Shown piece by piece: positions 8,206 through 16,490 of a stretch of 64,000 nt of DNA (positions are counted from its first letter, which is position 1; each line of letters opens with the position of its first letter). A model generated the notes under the pieces. That model was not told where the DNA came from. It ran no database searches and saw nothing but the letters and a program-made list of their open reading frames with translations. Source of the DNA: Mesorhizobium sp. NZP2298 (lineage in GTDB: Bacteria; Pseudomonadota; Alphaproteobacteria; Rhizobiales; Rhizobiaceae); contig NZ_CP033365.1 in assembly GCF_013170825.1 (NCBI RefSeq), forward strand, positions 6,956,001-7,020,000. The letters are read 5' to 3'. The position numbers and the translations under genes were made by a program.

Positions 8206-9513
8206 ATGACCCACACCAATCCATCCAAGCCTACCGCTCGTTTTCAGACGCCTGCCTCGATAAAGCCGCGCGCTCCTACGAAAGCGATTCTGATCCTCAT
8301 GGACGGCGTAAGCGCGGACTATTTCGAAAAGCACAAACATCGGTTGCCGACGCTTCTTCGTTTGGCAGGAGACGGTCTTTCCATCACTCGCCTGCGCTCA
8401 ACGGTGCCGGGAACGTCGATGCCGGGGCGCGCAAGCATGCTAACCGGCGCGGCGCCTCAAGCGAACGGGATCTACGGAAACCACATTGTGCGAGATGGCT
8501 CGTTTGTCTGCGCCGACGCGTCTGATCTGCGGGTTCCGACCATTGCAAAGCTTGCCAAAAATAGCGGGCTTGATGTCGCGTCCATCGGTGCTGGGTTGAT
8601 CGACCCAGCCGATTGCGATGTCTTCGTGCCGGCCTGGTGGGAACGAGGGTTTCTCCAGGGAAGCCGGTCATTTAAGAGCCTGCCCGAAAACCGCATCGCT
8701 CGCTCGCGCATGATCAAAGATCCGAATGGGCGGTTGCGAGCCGCCGGCGTGCTCGATCTCTTCGGCTTCCCGTCCAGTAGCGACACCGTTGCGAGCACTG
8801 CTCTCGTTGCGGGCCTGGCCGCGGATCATCTCATGATCGGGGCTGCAGGAGCGCTGGCTTGCTCGGAGAACCCGCCTGATCTCATTTTGACCGAGATCGA
8901 CATGACGGATTCGATTCAGCATCAGTTCGGATACGAAAGCGAGGCGGCACATTGGTCTATCGCCGCGGCCGACATGATGATTGGCGCTCTCATCGAAGGA
9001 CTGAGGCGAGTCGGGCGGAAAGACGATTACGCGATCGTAGTCGCAAGTGACCATGGACATAGCGCCGTCCACACAACCATTTATCCGGATGCGATCATCC
9101 CTGACTTGCTTTGGGAAAGTGAGGGAGCGACGCTCCATGTCCTGGTTGACGGAGCTCATGACCGCAGAATCGCAGATGGACTGTTGGCGCGCTTCCAAGT
9201 GGAGCCGTGGTCGAGCGACCATGTTCCGGTAAATGAACGCGATTGCATAGCGACCTATGTCGCACCTCCTGGACACTCCTTCGAGGAGACCGTTGGAGAC
9301 ACGCAAGAAGCCGGCCCGACGGGCAGACCTCGATACTTGTCCACCCACGGTTTCCGACCGGGCAGCGCGGAGGACGATCGGATATGCCTGTTGAGCATCC
9401 CTGGAATACAACCTTGCAATATTGCCTGGGGCTCCGCTGAAGAGTTCACGCCAACCATTGCTCAGATCTTGGGATTGTCCGACGTCCCGTTTTCGGCAAA
9501 GGGGCTTCTGTAA
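8206..9513 (+). CDS. Alkaline-phosphatase-superfamily hydrolase (phosphodiesterase/phosphonoacetate-hydrolase-like)
   Basis: A 435-aa metal-dependent hydrolase, the only plus-strand gene of the phosphonate cluster. Superfamily metal ligands are visible: LMDGVSADYF (Asp33), the nucleophile segment PGTSMPGRASMLTG (Thr70/Ser71), DMTDSIQHQFG, SDHGHS, and STHGF near the C-terminus. The architecture fits nucleotide pyrophosphatase/phosphodiesterases and phosphonoacetate hydrolase (PhnA) alike, and the nucleophile context is not a perfect match to either. It could hydrolyse a C-P bond, a CMP-phosphonate or a phosphonate ester. It ends 38 bp from the convergent asparagine-synthetase-like gene. Confidence 0.8.
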   Translation: MTHTNPSKPTARFQTPASIKPRAPTKAILILMDGVSADYFEKHKHRLPTLLRLAGDGLSITRLRSTVPGTSMPGRASMLTGAAPQANGIYGNHIVRDGSFVCADASDLRVPTIAKLAKNSGLDVASIGAGLIDPADCDVFVPAWWERGFLQGSRSFKSLPENRIARSRMIKDPNGRLRAAGVLDLFGFPSSSDTVASTALVAGLAADHLMIGAAGALACSENPPDLILTEIDMTDSIQHQFGYESEAAHWSIAAADMMIGALIEGLRRVGRKDDYAIVVASDHGHSAVHTTIYPDAIIPDLLWESEGATLHVLVDGAHDRRIADGLLARFQVEPWSSDHVPVNERDCIATYVAPPGHSFEETVGDTQEAGPTGRPRYLSTHGFRPGSAEDDRICLLSIPGIQPCNIAWGSAEEFTPTIAQILGLSDVPFSAKGLL

Positions 9514-9526
9514 AATGACCGCAGCC

Positions 9527-9540
9527 GCCCGCCTGCGGGC
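9527..9540. terminator. Hairpin between convergent genes
   Basis: Perfect 6-bp inverted repeat GCCCGC-CT-GCGGGC in the 38-bp gap between two convergent stop codons (9513 and 9552). No clear U-run follows, so a bidirectional terminator is only a possibility. Confidence 0.35.
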
Positions 9541-9551
9541 TCGCATATTCA

Positions 9552-11444
9552 TCATGAGAATACCTCATTGAAGAATATCCCAAGGTTGGCGAGCAGCCAG
9601 AATTTCCGGCCAAATGAATCTGATGGGTTTCGTCGTCCGGCCTTGAACCAACGCCGCAAAGCAGCAGGGTCGAACAAATCTCCCAGCGGAGAGTCCTTAT
9701 CAAACAACAGCCTTCGATATTCCGTTGCTCCCTCGCCCACGGCCCACTGGCCCAATGGAAGCGGAAATCCCATCTTTTTGCGAGATAGAACAGATTTGGG
9801 CAAGACGCTCCGGTATTCCCTTCGCAAGGGGTATTTTGAGACGTCGAGACGTTCACTGAAGGAAGCAACCGGATGCCAAAGTGCCTGGGCCGAAGCGATT
9901 GGAGACCTCCACCTCAACCGCTGGGAGCCGGGCATCGCCATTGCGGCGGTGACGAGCTGGTGATCGGTATAGGGGACGCGAGCTTCAAGCCCAGCTGCCA
10001 TTGTGGTGTTGTCAACCATTTCCAGCAACGCGGGCAAATGCGTAGAGACGAGAACATATGAGATCTTGCTAAAGAAATCTCCGCCCGCCTCCGCAAATTG
10101 AGTCGAGAAATGATCGAAGAGCTCCATCTCGTGCTCGGTTCGCATCTGGCCATCGATAGCAAGTGAACGGATCTCATCAGCCGGGAAGTAGCTATAGCGC
10201 TCCAGGAAGAACTGCAGCTGACTGCAATGGACGCCGAGTCCAAGGCGTCGACGTGCGATCTGAGCAAGAGCAGGTGGCAATGCGGTGATGATTTTGCTTC
10301 GGTTGTAATCATACGGTGTACGGAACAATCGGCTGTAGCCAGCAAAAATCTCATCGGCGCCCTCGCCCGTGAGTACGACTTTGTGCTCCTTCGAAATCGC
10401 CTTTGCGAGCGTGAACATGGCGGTTTCGTTATGCATTCCAAGCGGATGTCCACGCAGGCGAACCAGCTCCGCTACAGCGTTGATATCGGAAGGTTCTCCA
10501 ATTGGGACGACCCGGTGAGTGAGCCCGAATTCGGCGGCGACCTCCATCGCATAGGCCGTTTCGTCATAATCGGGGGTCTCGACCTTGCCGGTATAGCAGA
10601 CCGGACGGATTTGGGAGCGAGCGGATGCCTCATAGGCCAGGATGCTCGAGTCAAGTCCACCGGACAACAATGCGGCGACCGGTACGTCAGCCACCAGCTG
10701 ACGTTCGACGGCGCTTCCAAATAGTCTCCTTATGTCGGAATAGTCCGGCTTCGATCGCGAAATTCGCGCGGACAGATTCCACCAACGTTCGGACGTGTGT
10801 CGCCCATTTCTTATTTCGAGGAGATGTCCGGGCTCTAACTTGGAGATCCCGGCGAACAGCGTTCTGGCGCCGACAACCGCGCGATAGGATAGAAAGCTGA
10901 GCGCGCCGATCATGTCAGGTCCGTGCATTACGCCCGGCCAGCGAATGAGAGCGTTCGGCTGCGACGCAAACAGAAGCCCAACATCGCAAATCGTGTAGTA
11001 GAGGGGTTTTACCCCCAAACGATCTCGGGCGATGAGAACAAGCGATTTCCGTGGATCGAAAAGCGCGAAGGCAAATATCCCGTCAAGGCGATTTAGGAAT
11101 GACTTTCCCCAAGCAATATAGCTAAGAATTAGAACCTCGGTGTCGGACACCGTCGAAAAGGAAAAGCCCATATCCCTCAATTCAGCTTTAATTTCCCGAT
11201 AGTTGAATATCTCGCCGTTGTACGTTACCACCACTCCGGTATTGGCATCGCGATAGGGCTGATTGGCTCGAGAATGAGCGTCGACAATCGATAGCCGTCG
11301 ATGCGCGAATGCTACCGATTGATTAATGTATAGGCCGCTGGCATCAGGTCCGCGATGAGCGAGAGCGTCAGCGCAACGCTCAACGGCCGCAGCACAAACG
11401 GGCGTTCCCTCGTTTTTGAGGACTATCCCAAAGATTCCGCACAT
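9552..11444 (-). CDS. Asparagine synthetase (glutamine-hydrolysing)-like amidotransferase
   Basis: A 630-aa AsnB-family protein. The N-terminal class II glutaminase begins MCGIFGI with the catalytic Cys2 and continues with AHRGPDASG, RRLSIVD and YNGEIFNY. The C-terminal synthetase domain has the PP-loop LLSGGLDSSI and TGEGADEIFAGY. AsnB paralogues in biosynthetic clusters often amidate a carboxylate other than aspartate, so amide formation on a phosphonate intermediate is plausible but inferred. The gene is visibly more AT-rich than the PEP mutase end of the cluster. It is the last gene of the minus-strand run that begins with the PEP mutase gene. Confidence 0.9.
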   Translation of the reverse strand: MCGIFGIVLKNEGTPVCAAAVERCADALAHRGPDASGLYINQSVAFAHRRLSIVDAHSRANQPYRDANTGVVVTYNGEIFNYREIKAELRDMGFSFSTVSDTEVLILSYIAWGKSFLNRLDGIFAFALFDPRKSLVLIARDRLGVKPLYYTICDVGLLFASQPNALIRWPGVMHGPDMIGALSFLSYRAVVGARTLFAGISKLEPGHLLEIRNGRHTSERWWNLSARISRSKPDYSDIRRLFGSAVERQLVADVPVAALLSGGLDSSILAYEASARSQIRPVCYTGKVETPDYDETAYAMEVAAEFGLTHRVVPIGEPSDINAVAELVRLRGHPLGMHNETAMFTLAKAISKEHKVVLTGEGADEIFAGYSRLFRTPYDYNRSKIITALPPALAQIARRRLGLGVHCSQLQFFLERYSYFPADEIRSLAIDGQMRTEHEMELFDHFSTQFAEAGGDFFSKISYVLVSTHLPALLEMVDNTTMAAGLEARVPYTDHQLVTAAMAMPGSQRLRWRSPIASAQALWHPVASFSERLDVSKYPLRREYRSVLPKSVLSRKKMGFPLPLGQWAVGEGATEYRRLLFDKDSPLGDLFDPAALRRWFKAGRRNPSDSFGRKFWLLANLGIFFNEVFS

Positions 11445-11476
11445 TGGGGTCGCTCTCTTGGCACGAATAACGCCGA

Positions 11477-12391
11477 CTACGTGCTCGGCTTTTCGCCGAT
11501 CATCTGGATGCAGCCATCGCCGAACCAGAAGCGGGCCAGCGGGTGGTCATAATGACGGTACATCGGAGCGAGAAAACGCCGAAGGTTATGGAAATTTCTC
11601 GTATATCTTGAGATCCTGCGGATTTTCTCGAAGCCGCACTCGCCATACCAACCTCGGATTTGAGCCTCTGTGAAGGCGAACTCGTGATAGGTCGGCGCCT
11701 GGAAGCGATCCCGGATCGTCACGAACAAATCATCATCAAAAAGACTCCGAAAGAATTCGTTTTCGCCAGGTATATATTCCTTCTCTTCGCCGTCCTTTAT
11801 TCTCAAGATCCAGTTGATGGCTTCGCGTGCGGTGGATGCATCCAGATTGTCAATGGAACTGCGGAATTGCTCGTCGCTTTGGTAGAGTTCTCGCAAGTGA
11901 TTGATGCATCGGTAAATGACGCCGTTGGCGGTACCCATAATCGTCAAAAAGAAGCTGCCGCCGGGGCGGGTTACACGGGCAAGCTCTTCAAAGCCTTTTT
12001 TCGGATTGCTGGTGTGCGGCAAAACCCCTGCGCAATGGACAAAATCAAAACTGAAGTCGTCAAACGGCAGATCGAGCACACTACCAGCGACCAGTTCCGA
12101 GCGCGGCCCAAATCGGCTGAGCCGTTTGCGCGCGCAATCCATCCAATCATTGCTCAATTCAAGCGAAACAACGTTTCGTGCCCCCTTGTCGAGAAACGCA
12201 TAGGACGCATTCGCGTTGGAGCCGCAGCCCGCGTCCAGGACATCAAGGCCGCGGAAGCTGCCGGTTGGCAGGCCGAAATATTCCTCCTCGATCAGAGAGA
12301 CCAACCTGTCGAATATGTGGTCGTCATTCTCCTGCTGGCGCTGGTAGCGATCAAAGACGGTGCGAGTTTCGATCTCGAAAGAGTTTTCCAT
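11477..12391 (-). CDS. Class I SAM-dependent methyltransferase
   Basis: A 304-aa methyltransferase with motif I LDVLDAGCGSNANAS at about residues 49-63, an acidic motif II (VVSLELSNDW), motif III GSVLDLPFDDFSFDFVHC and the post-III block ELARVTRPGGSFFL. The C-terminal 120 residues are specific to this protein and may form the substrate cap. It lies 12 bp after the CDP-alcohol phosphotransferase gene and 32 bp before the amidotransferase gene, so it probably acts in the same pathway. O-, N- or C-methylation cannot be told apart from sequence. Base composition is AT-rich relative to flanking nif genes. Confidence 0.87.
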   Translation of the reverse strand: MENSFEIETRTVFDRYQRQQENDDHIFDRLVSLIEEEYFGLPTGSFRGLDVLDAGCGSNANASYAFLDKGARNVVSLELSNDWMDCARKRLSRFGPRSELVAGSVLDLPFDDFSFDFVHCAGVLPHTSNPKKGFEELARVTRPGGSFFLTIMGTANGVIYRCINHLRELYQSDEQFRSSIDNLDASTAREAINWILRIKDGEEKEYIPGENEFFRSLFDDDLFVTIRDRFQAPTYHEFAFTEAQIRGWYGECGFEKIRRISRYTRNFHNLRRFLAPMYRHYDHPLARFWFGDGCIQMIGEKPST

Positions 12392-12403
12392 GTATTCTCT
12401 TCC

Positions 12404-13006
12404 CTATAGCTTTGTGAGCAAGGCGACAGATCCGGCTGCGGCGAGTGTAAGGTTGCCCAAGCGCAACGCACTGCCGGTACCCGGAAATTTGAAGTTTGAA
12501 AGATGCAGGACCGACAGCACAAACCCTGCACCGATCAATAGGTTGCCCAGGCCCTTCACCGGCAAGTGACGGTCGGCGACGAACAGCAATGCCAACACGA
12601 AGAGGTTATTGTTCAACGGCAATCCTCTGCCGAATCCGTCAGCGTCCAGTCCGAACGTCGAAAAATAGCTGAGGCGCAGAGCCCCTGACAGGATGAGGCA
12701 ATTGGCAGCCAACAATGCGGGAACGGAGAACGCGTTGAAGGACAAAATGAGAACCGCTGGAAAGACGGCTGCGTAGACCAAATCAAGCAGCCCGTCCAAC
12801 GTGCCACCCAGCTGTGCCATCGAAGCGGACCGGTTCGGGGAACTCTTCGCAACCATGCCGTCGGCATCATCCGCCAAAAGAGCCCACAAGCCGAAACAGA
12901 TGCCAATCTCGAAGCGCCCGATCAAAGCAAAGTAGATCGCCGTGGTGGCCAAGATCAGCCCAAGGGCCGTAATGGCATTTGCAGCATCGAACAGATAGCG
13001 GATCAT
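12404..13006 (-). CDS. CDP-alcohol phosphatidyltransferase-family membrane protein
   Basis: An integral membrane enzyme of 200 aa (start ATG 13006, embedded in AGGAGGATG; the longer upstream frame overlaps the nucleotidyltransferase gene). It carries a variant of the CDP-alcohol phosphotransferase signature: DG-x2-A-K, then G-x3-D-x3-D in LGGTLDGLLDLV. The usual Arg after Ala is Lys and the spacer is 12 rather than 8 residues. Six or so hydrophobic helices follow. The family moves a CMP-activated head group to an alcohol acceptor such as diacylglycerol or inositol phosphate. Beside a PntC-like gene, the natural guess is transfer of a CMP-phosphonate to a lipid or glycan. Confidence 0.82.
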   Translation of the reverse strand: MIRYLFDAANAITALGLILATTAIYFALIGRFEIGICFGLWALLADDADGMVAKSSPNRSASMAQLGGTLDGLLDLVYAAVFPAVLILSFNAFSVPALLAANCLILSGALRLSYFSTFGLDADGFGRGLPLNNNLFVLALLFVADRHLPVKGLGNLLIGAGFVLSVLHLSNFKFPGTGSALRLGNLTLAAAGSVALLTKL

Positions 13007-13010
13007 CCTC

Positions 13011-13829
13011 CTACCCCGCAACGGCGGCCGGCGCGCCGGCACTGTGTCTGTGAGGTCGCTCGAGGGCGAAAATTCTTTCCGCCACCCGCAGGTCCTGTTC
13101 ACTGTCGATCTCGTACCATCGCAAATCGTCACATCGCGCCGCGGCGAGTTGCAGCCCGCGCTGCTCGATGAGATGCGCGAGCAACTCCTCCGTATAGGCT
13201 TTGATCGCGCCCGAGCCGATCAGGTCGTGGAGGACCGGGACGATCACCGTTTGGAGTTCGGCGCCAGAGAACCGGATGAGGTTCATCATCTTGAAGAGCA
13301 CCGGGGTGCCTGATGCCAGATTTGCTGCCGTCTGCTTCAACCGGACTTCGGATATGAAGCCGTTGCCGGAAAGGACGGCCGCGGACCCTTCCATGGATGG
13401 ATCGAACGGCGCGACCGCGGCGGCATTGGCCGCCTCCACCCTGATCAGGTGGCGCAGCGCATCTTCTTCGAAGAAGACGTCACCTTCGAGGAGATAACAG
13501 TCGCCGGAAAGAAGCGTGTCGCGTGCCAGCCAGAGCGAGTAGGCGCTCCCTGTCTTGTCGAAGACCGAGGACTCGACATAGTTGATTTCAAGTCTGCCGA
13601 AGCGTTTGCCACAGGCATGGCGTATGGCATCCTTGCGATAGCCGACAACAATCGTTACCTCTTCGACTCCCACCGCCTGAAGGTTCCACAGTGCGTTGTG
13701 AAGTATCGGTGTGCCGTTGACTTCGACGAGGGGCTTGGGACACAGATCGGTCAGCGGACGCAGGCGGGAGCCGAAGCCAGCAGCGAGAATGACGGCTTTC
13801 CTGGGAGCAGCGGGAGGCATCTCATTCAC
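13011..13829 (-). CDS. Nucleotidyltransferase, LicC/PntC-like (candidate phosphonate cytidylyltransferase)
   Basis: A 272-aa NTP-transferase. The nucleotide-binding loop GFGSRLRPLT and PKPL lie at about residues 18-33, followed by VGYRKDAIR, the acceptor-side motif TGSAYSLWLARD and the metal-binding LLEGDVFFEEDAL. This pattern is shared with choline-phosphate cytidylyltransferase LicC and the phosphonate cytidylyltransferase PntC. It would activate a phosphonate or phospho-head group with CTP for the CDP-alcohol transferase encoded 4 bp downstream. It starts 21 bp after the aminotransferase stop, so it is part of the same operon. Specificity for CTP and phosphonate is inferred from the neighbours. 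Confidence 0.82.
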   Translation of the reverse strand: MNEMPPAAPRKAVILAAGFGSRLRPLTDLCPKPLVEVNGTPILHNALWNLQAVGVEEVTIVVGYRKDAIRHACGKRFGRLEINYVESSVFDKTGSAYSLWLARDTLLSGDCYLLEGDVFFEEDALRHLIRVEAANAAAVAPFDPSMEGSAAVLSGNGFISEVRLKQTAANLASGTPVLFKMMNLIRFSGAELQTVIVPVLHDLIGSGAIKAYTEELLAHLIEQRGLQLAAARCDDLRWYEIDSEQDLRVAERIFALERPHRHSAGAPAAVAG

Positions 13830-13850
13830 CTCTTTCGTTGTGTTGCGGTG

Positions 13851-15041
13851 TCATTTCCAGGCGTTGAGGAATTCGACGAGCCGGGCCAGGCCGGTCGCGA
13901 GTTTTTCAGATGGAATTCCATAGGACAGGCGCAGGCCGGCGGGGTCGCCGAACGCGGCGCCCGACACAGCTGCTACGCCAGTTTCGGTAAGCAGAGCCGT
14001 CACGATATCGTCGGCTGTCGTTGAGGCGCCGTCTTCCGATGCCGATCGCAGCAGATGGGAAAGGTCGAGATAGAAATAGAAGCCGCCTTGCGCCCTGGGG
14101 ACCGGTACACGCGTCAACCAAGCAAGCACGTCAAGACCGATCCGTCTGGCGCTTGTGAGGCGTGAACGCAGCTTGCCTTCATAGTCCGAGCCACCCCTTT
14201 GCAAATGGGCGAGCACCGCGTGCTGGGCAATTACGTTTGGATTCGAAGTGGTGTGCGACTGCAGCGCGTTGACGGCATTGATCACCTCTTTTGGACCCGC
14301 CAGATAACCGATGCGCCAGCCGGTCAATGCCAGCGATTTGCTGAAGGAGCTGACGATCAGCGCGCGTGCTCGAATTTCGGGAGCGACCGAGACGATCGGA
14401 TGGTGGGTATGATCCTCATGCACGAAGTCGCCATAGCACTCGTCGAAAATGATCCACAGGTTGTGGCTGACCGCCAGTTGAGCGATGGCCATCAGGGTCT
14501 CAACATCGTAGACCGCACCGGCCGGATTGCTGGGCGTGTTGACGACGATCGCCCGCGTGCGCTCAGTGACCGCCTCCTTGATGTGCTCGGGGCGCGGGAC
14601 GTAACCGTTGGATCTGGTGTCGACGAAGACCGGTGTGCCGCCGGCGATTAGCACCTGGGCCGGAAACGTTGTCCAGTAAGGCGCCGGGATGATGACCTCG
14701 TCGCCCGGGTTCAGCAGCACCATTGCGGCATTGAACAAGGCCTGCTTCGCTCCGGACGTCACGGCAACTTCCTCGGCCTTCCAGATCTGTCCGGTATCGA
14801 GGGAGATCTTCCGCGCCAGTGCCTCGCGCAGCTCCACCATGCCAACCGTATCGGTATAGCGATTGACGCCCTTATTGATGGCGTCGATCGCGCCGTCGCG
14901 AATCGTGGGAGCAAGCTCGCTCCAGATCTCGCCGGCGGTCAGATCGATGATCTCCTTGCCAGCATCGGCCGCCGCTTTTGCGGCAGCGCGCGCCGCGGCG
15001 GTACCCGATGTGCCAAACAGGTTTGTCCGATGCGCAAGCAT
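13851..15041 (-). CDS. PLP-dependent class I/II aminotransferase (candidate phosphonopyruvate transaminase)
   Basis: A 396-aa aspartate-aminotransferase-like enzyme. Visible landmarks are NTPSNPAG (about 168-175), the pyridine-N ligand Asp200 in WIIFDECYGDF and the PLP lysine near 235 in SSFSKSLALTGWRIGY. It follows the PEP mutase gene by 45 bp. Because no phosphonopyruvate decarboxylase is visible in the cluster, transamination of phosphonopyruvate to phosphonoalanine is an attractive way to pull the unfavourable mutase equilibrium. That assignment is inference; sequence alone gives only the aminotransferase family. Confidence 0.88.
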   Translation of the reverse strand: MLAHRTNLFGTSGTAAARAAAKAAADAGKEIIDLTAGEIWSELAPTIRDGAIDAINKGVNRYTDTVGMVELREALARKISLDTGQIWKAEEVAVTSGAKQALFNAAMVLLNPGDEVIIPAPYWTTFPAQVLIAGGTPVFVDTRSNGYVPRPEHIKEAVTERTRAIVVNTPSNPAGAVYDVETLMAIAQLAVSHNLWIIFDECYGDFVHEDHTHHPIVSVAPEIRARALIVSSFSKSLALTGWRIGYLAGPKEVINAVNALQSHTTSNPNVIAQHAVLAHLQRGGSDYEGKLRSRLTSARRIGLDVLAWLTRVPVPRAQGGFYFYLDLSHLLRSASEDGASTTADDIVTALLTETGVAAVSGAAFGDPAGLRLSYGIPSEKLATGLARLVEFLNAWK

Positions 15042-15086
15042 GTGCGCTCCCGTTTTCGTTTGCTTTCAAAAGACGGGCTGGGCCTG

Positions 15087-15995
15087 CTACCGCACGCCGG
15101 TCGCCGTCTGCGGCAGATATTTCTCTTCCGCCGCTGAGAGTTCCTGGTAATTGAGCAGATCGAAGAGTTCGTCGAGCGTCGCCACCTCGTCCTCGATACC
15201 GGCGGTACTTTCTTCGCGGAGGATGCGGTCGCAGACCTGGCGCATGGCCGATATCGCCGCGCGCATGTTGTGGTTCGCCCAGATGACCGTGGAGATTCCG
15301 GCCGCCCGATACGCGGAGACCGGTGTGCGGTAATATTTCGTAGGCACGATCACGACCGGAAGGCGGTTCTGCCAGGCGCGCGTGAAGGCGAAAATCTGCT
15401 CAGCGTTGGACTTGCGGGAATGAATCAGAATAGCATCGGCGCCGGCCTCAGCGTAGGCTTGTGCTCGCGCCAGCGCCTCATCCTCTCCGCGGCCGGCGAT
15501 GAGCGCCTCGATCCGGGCGACCAGAACGAACTCCGCATCCGGCACTTGATCCTTCACCGCCTTAAGCCGGCCGCAGAACTCGGGAATATCGGCCAACGGG
15601 TGCCGATCACCGATGAACGAGTTCATTTTCGGGAACGCCGTGTCCTCGAGACATATGCCGCTCGCGCCGTGTTGGCGCAGCTTGCGGGCGACCAAACGGG
15701 CATTGTTGAAGTTCCCGAACCCGCTGTCCCCGTCGACGAGGACTGGAATGTCCACCGTGTCGGAAATTCGCTCAACGACATCGACGAGTTGGGACCAGGA
15801 AGCTTCGTTCGCATCTCGATATCCGAGGCTGGATGAAATCGAGAGGCCGGACGCCCAGAGCGCCTTGAAGCCAGCGCGCTCGGCAATCGCCGCCGAAAGG
15901 CCGTCATGAGCCTCCATTGCGAAGGCGAGTTCACTGGACGCGATCATTCGGCGCAAGCTCTCGCGCGTCTGCGCACCAGACTGCCTCTCCACCAT
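15087..15995 (-). CDS. Phosphoenolpyruvate phosphomutase (PEP mutase)
   Basis: Converts phosphoenolpyruvate to phosphonopyruvate, the C-P bond-forming entry step to nearly all phosphonates. The 302-aa protein has the isocitrate-lyase/PEP-mutase fold with WASGLSISSSLGYRD, metal-binding VDGDSGFGN (Asp88, Asp90) and the diagnostic loop EDTAFPKMNSF (117-127). In the usual EDK-x5-NS signature the catalytic Lys (K123) and Asn (N125) are present, but the Lys of EDK is Thr119. The retained Asn argues for a mutase rather than a phosphonopyruvate hydrolase. It is the first gene of a run 13851-11477 and onward, with a NifA/sigma-54-type promoter upstream at 16128-16245. Confidence 0.9.
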   Translation of the reverse strand: MVERQSGAQTRESLRRMIASSELAFAMEAHDGLSAAIAERAGFKALWASGLSISSSLGYRDANEASWSQLVDVVERISDTVDIPVLVDGDSGFGNFNNARLVARKLRQHGASGICLEDTAFPKMNSFIGDRHPLADIPEFCGRLKAVKDQVPDAEFVLVARIEALIAGRGEDEALARAQAYAEAGADAILIHSRKSNAEQIFAFTRAWQNRLPVVIVPTKYYRTPVSAYRAAGISTVIWANHNMRAAISAMRQVCDRILREESTAGIEDEVATLDELFDLLNYQELSAAEEKYLPQTATGVR

Positions 15996-16127
15996 GCGGT
16001 CTCACCTCCACCGACGCTATCCAGCCGACAGGCCTGTCATCGCTGCCGCACGAAGTGCTTTCAGAGGCGAACCGCTCTGCCCACCGATCGGCGACCTGCC
16101 ACTGTCGTGCCCATACAGAATCAATGA

Positions 16128-16143
16128 AGCAAGGCGCGTGCCG
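16128..16143 (-). promoter_or_regulatory. Sigma-54 (-24/-12) promoter of the PEP mutase operon
   Basis: Minus-strand reading is CGGCACGCGCCTTGCT. It matches TGGCACG-N4-TTGCW at all positions but the first, with GG and GC exactly 12 bp apart. The -12 end is 133 bp upstream of the PEP mutase ATG. A NifA-like site lies about 87 bp further upstream. Confidence 0.75.
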
Positions 16144-16164
16144 AATTGGCGAACCACCTGCGCC

Positions 16165-16255
16165 GCACCAGTTCTCCATACCGGCGGCCAGGTACCCTCT
16201 CGACCCCTTGGTCGGGCTTCCGACATCCTCGTCCAACTTCGGACACAAGAGGGGT
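16165..16255. repeat. Copy A of a duplicated NifA-site region
   Basis: This stretch resembles 22795-22876 in the same orientation. The best-conserved part is CTTCCGACAT, a short gap, then GTCCA-CTTCGGACA followed by AAGAGGGG. Both copies contain the NifA half-sites. It suggests that a nif regulatory segment was duplicated and recruited by the PEP mutase operon. Confidence 0.6.
16230..16245. promoter_or_regulatory. NifA upstream activator site, one mismatch, before the PEP mutase operon
   Basis: CGT-N10-ACA (consensus TGT-N10-ACA), with inner bases forming GTCC...GGAC as in the perfect site at 22858. It sits about 90 bp upstream of the -24/-12 element, a normal distance for NifA activation. 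Confidence 0.6.
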
Positions 16256-16490
16256 CGTGGGAGTGGCTATTCGTCTGCGCCGTGGCGGGCGTCCCGTCAG
16301 GCTGCCGATCAACGGTCAAGCGAGATGGCCAGAGAGCGGAAGACCGGCGGTCCGTGCAGGCAAGGTGACGGACGGCGTTGGTCTTCGATACCCGCCATCG
16401 CCAGTCGCCTTGATTATATATCCAGGCCGCATGGACCATCGTCGAGCATCGGCACGCGAGATTTCAGGATCCCAGTGGCCGCCCCGAACT

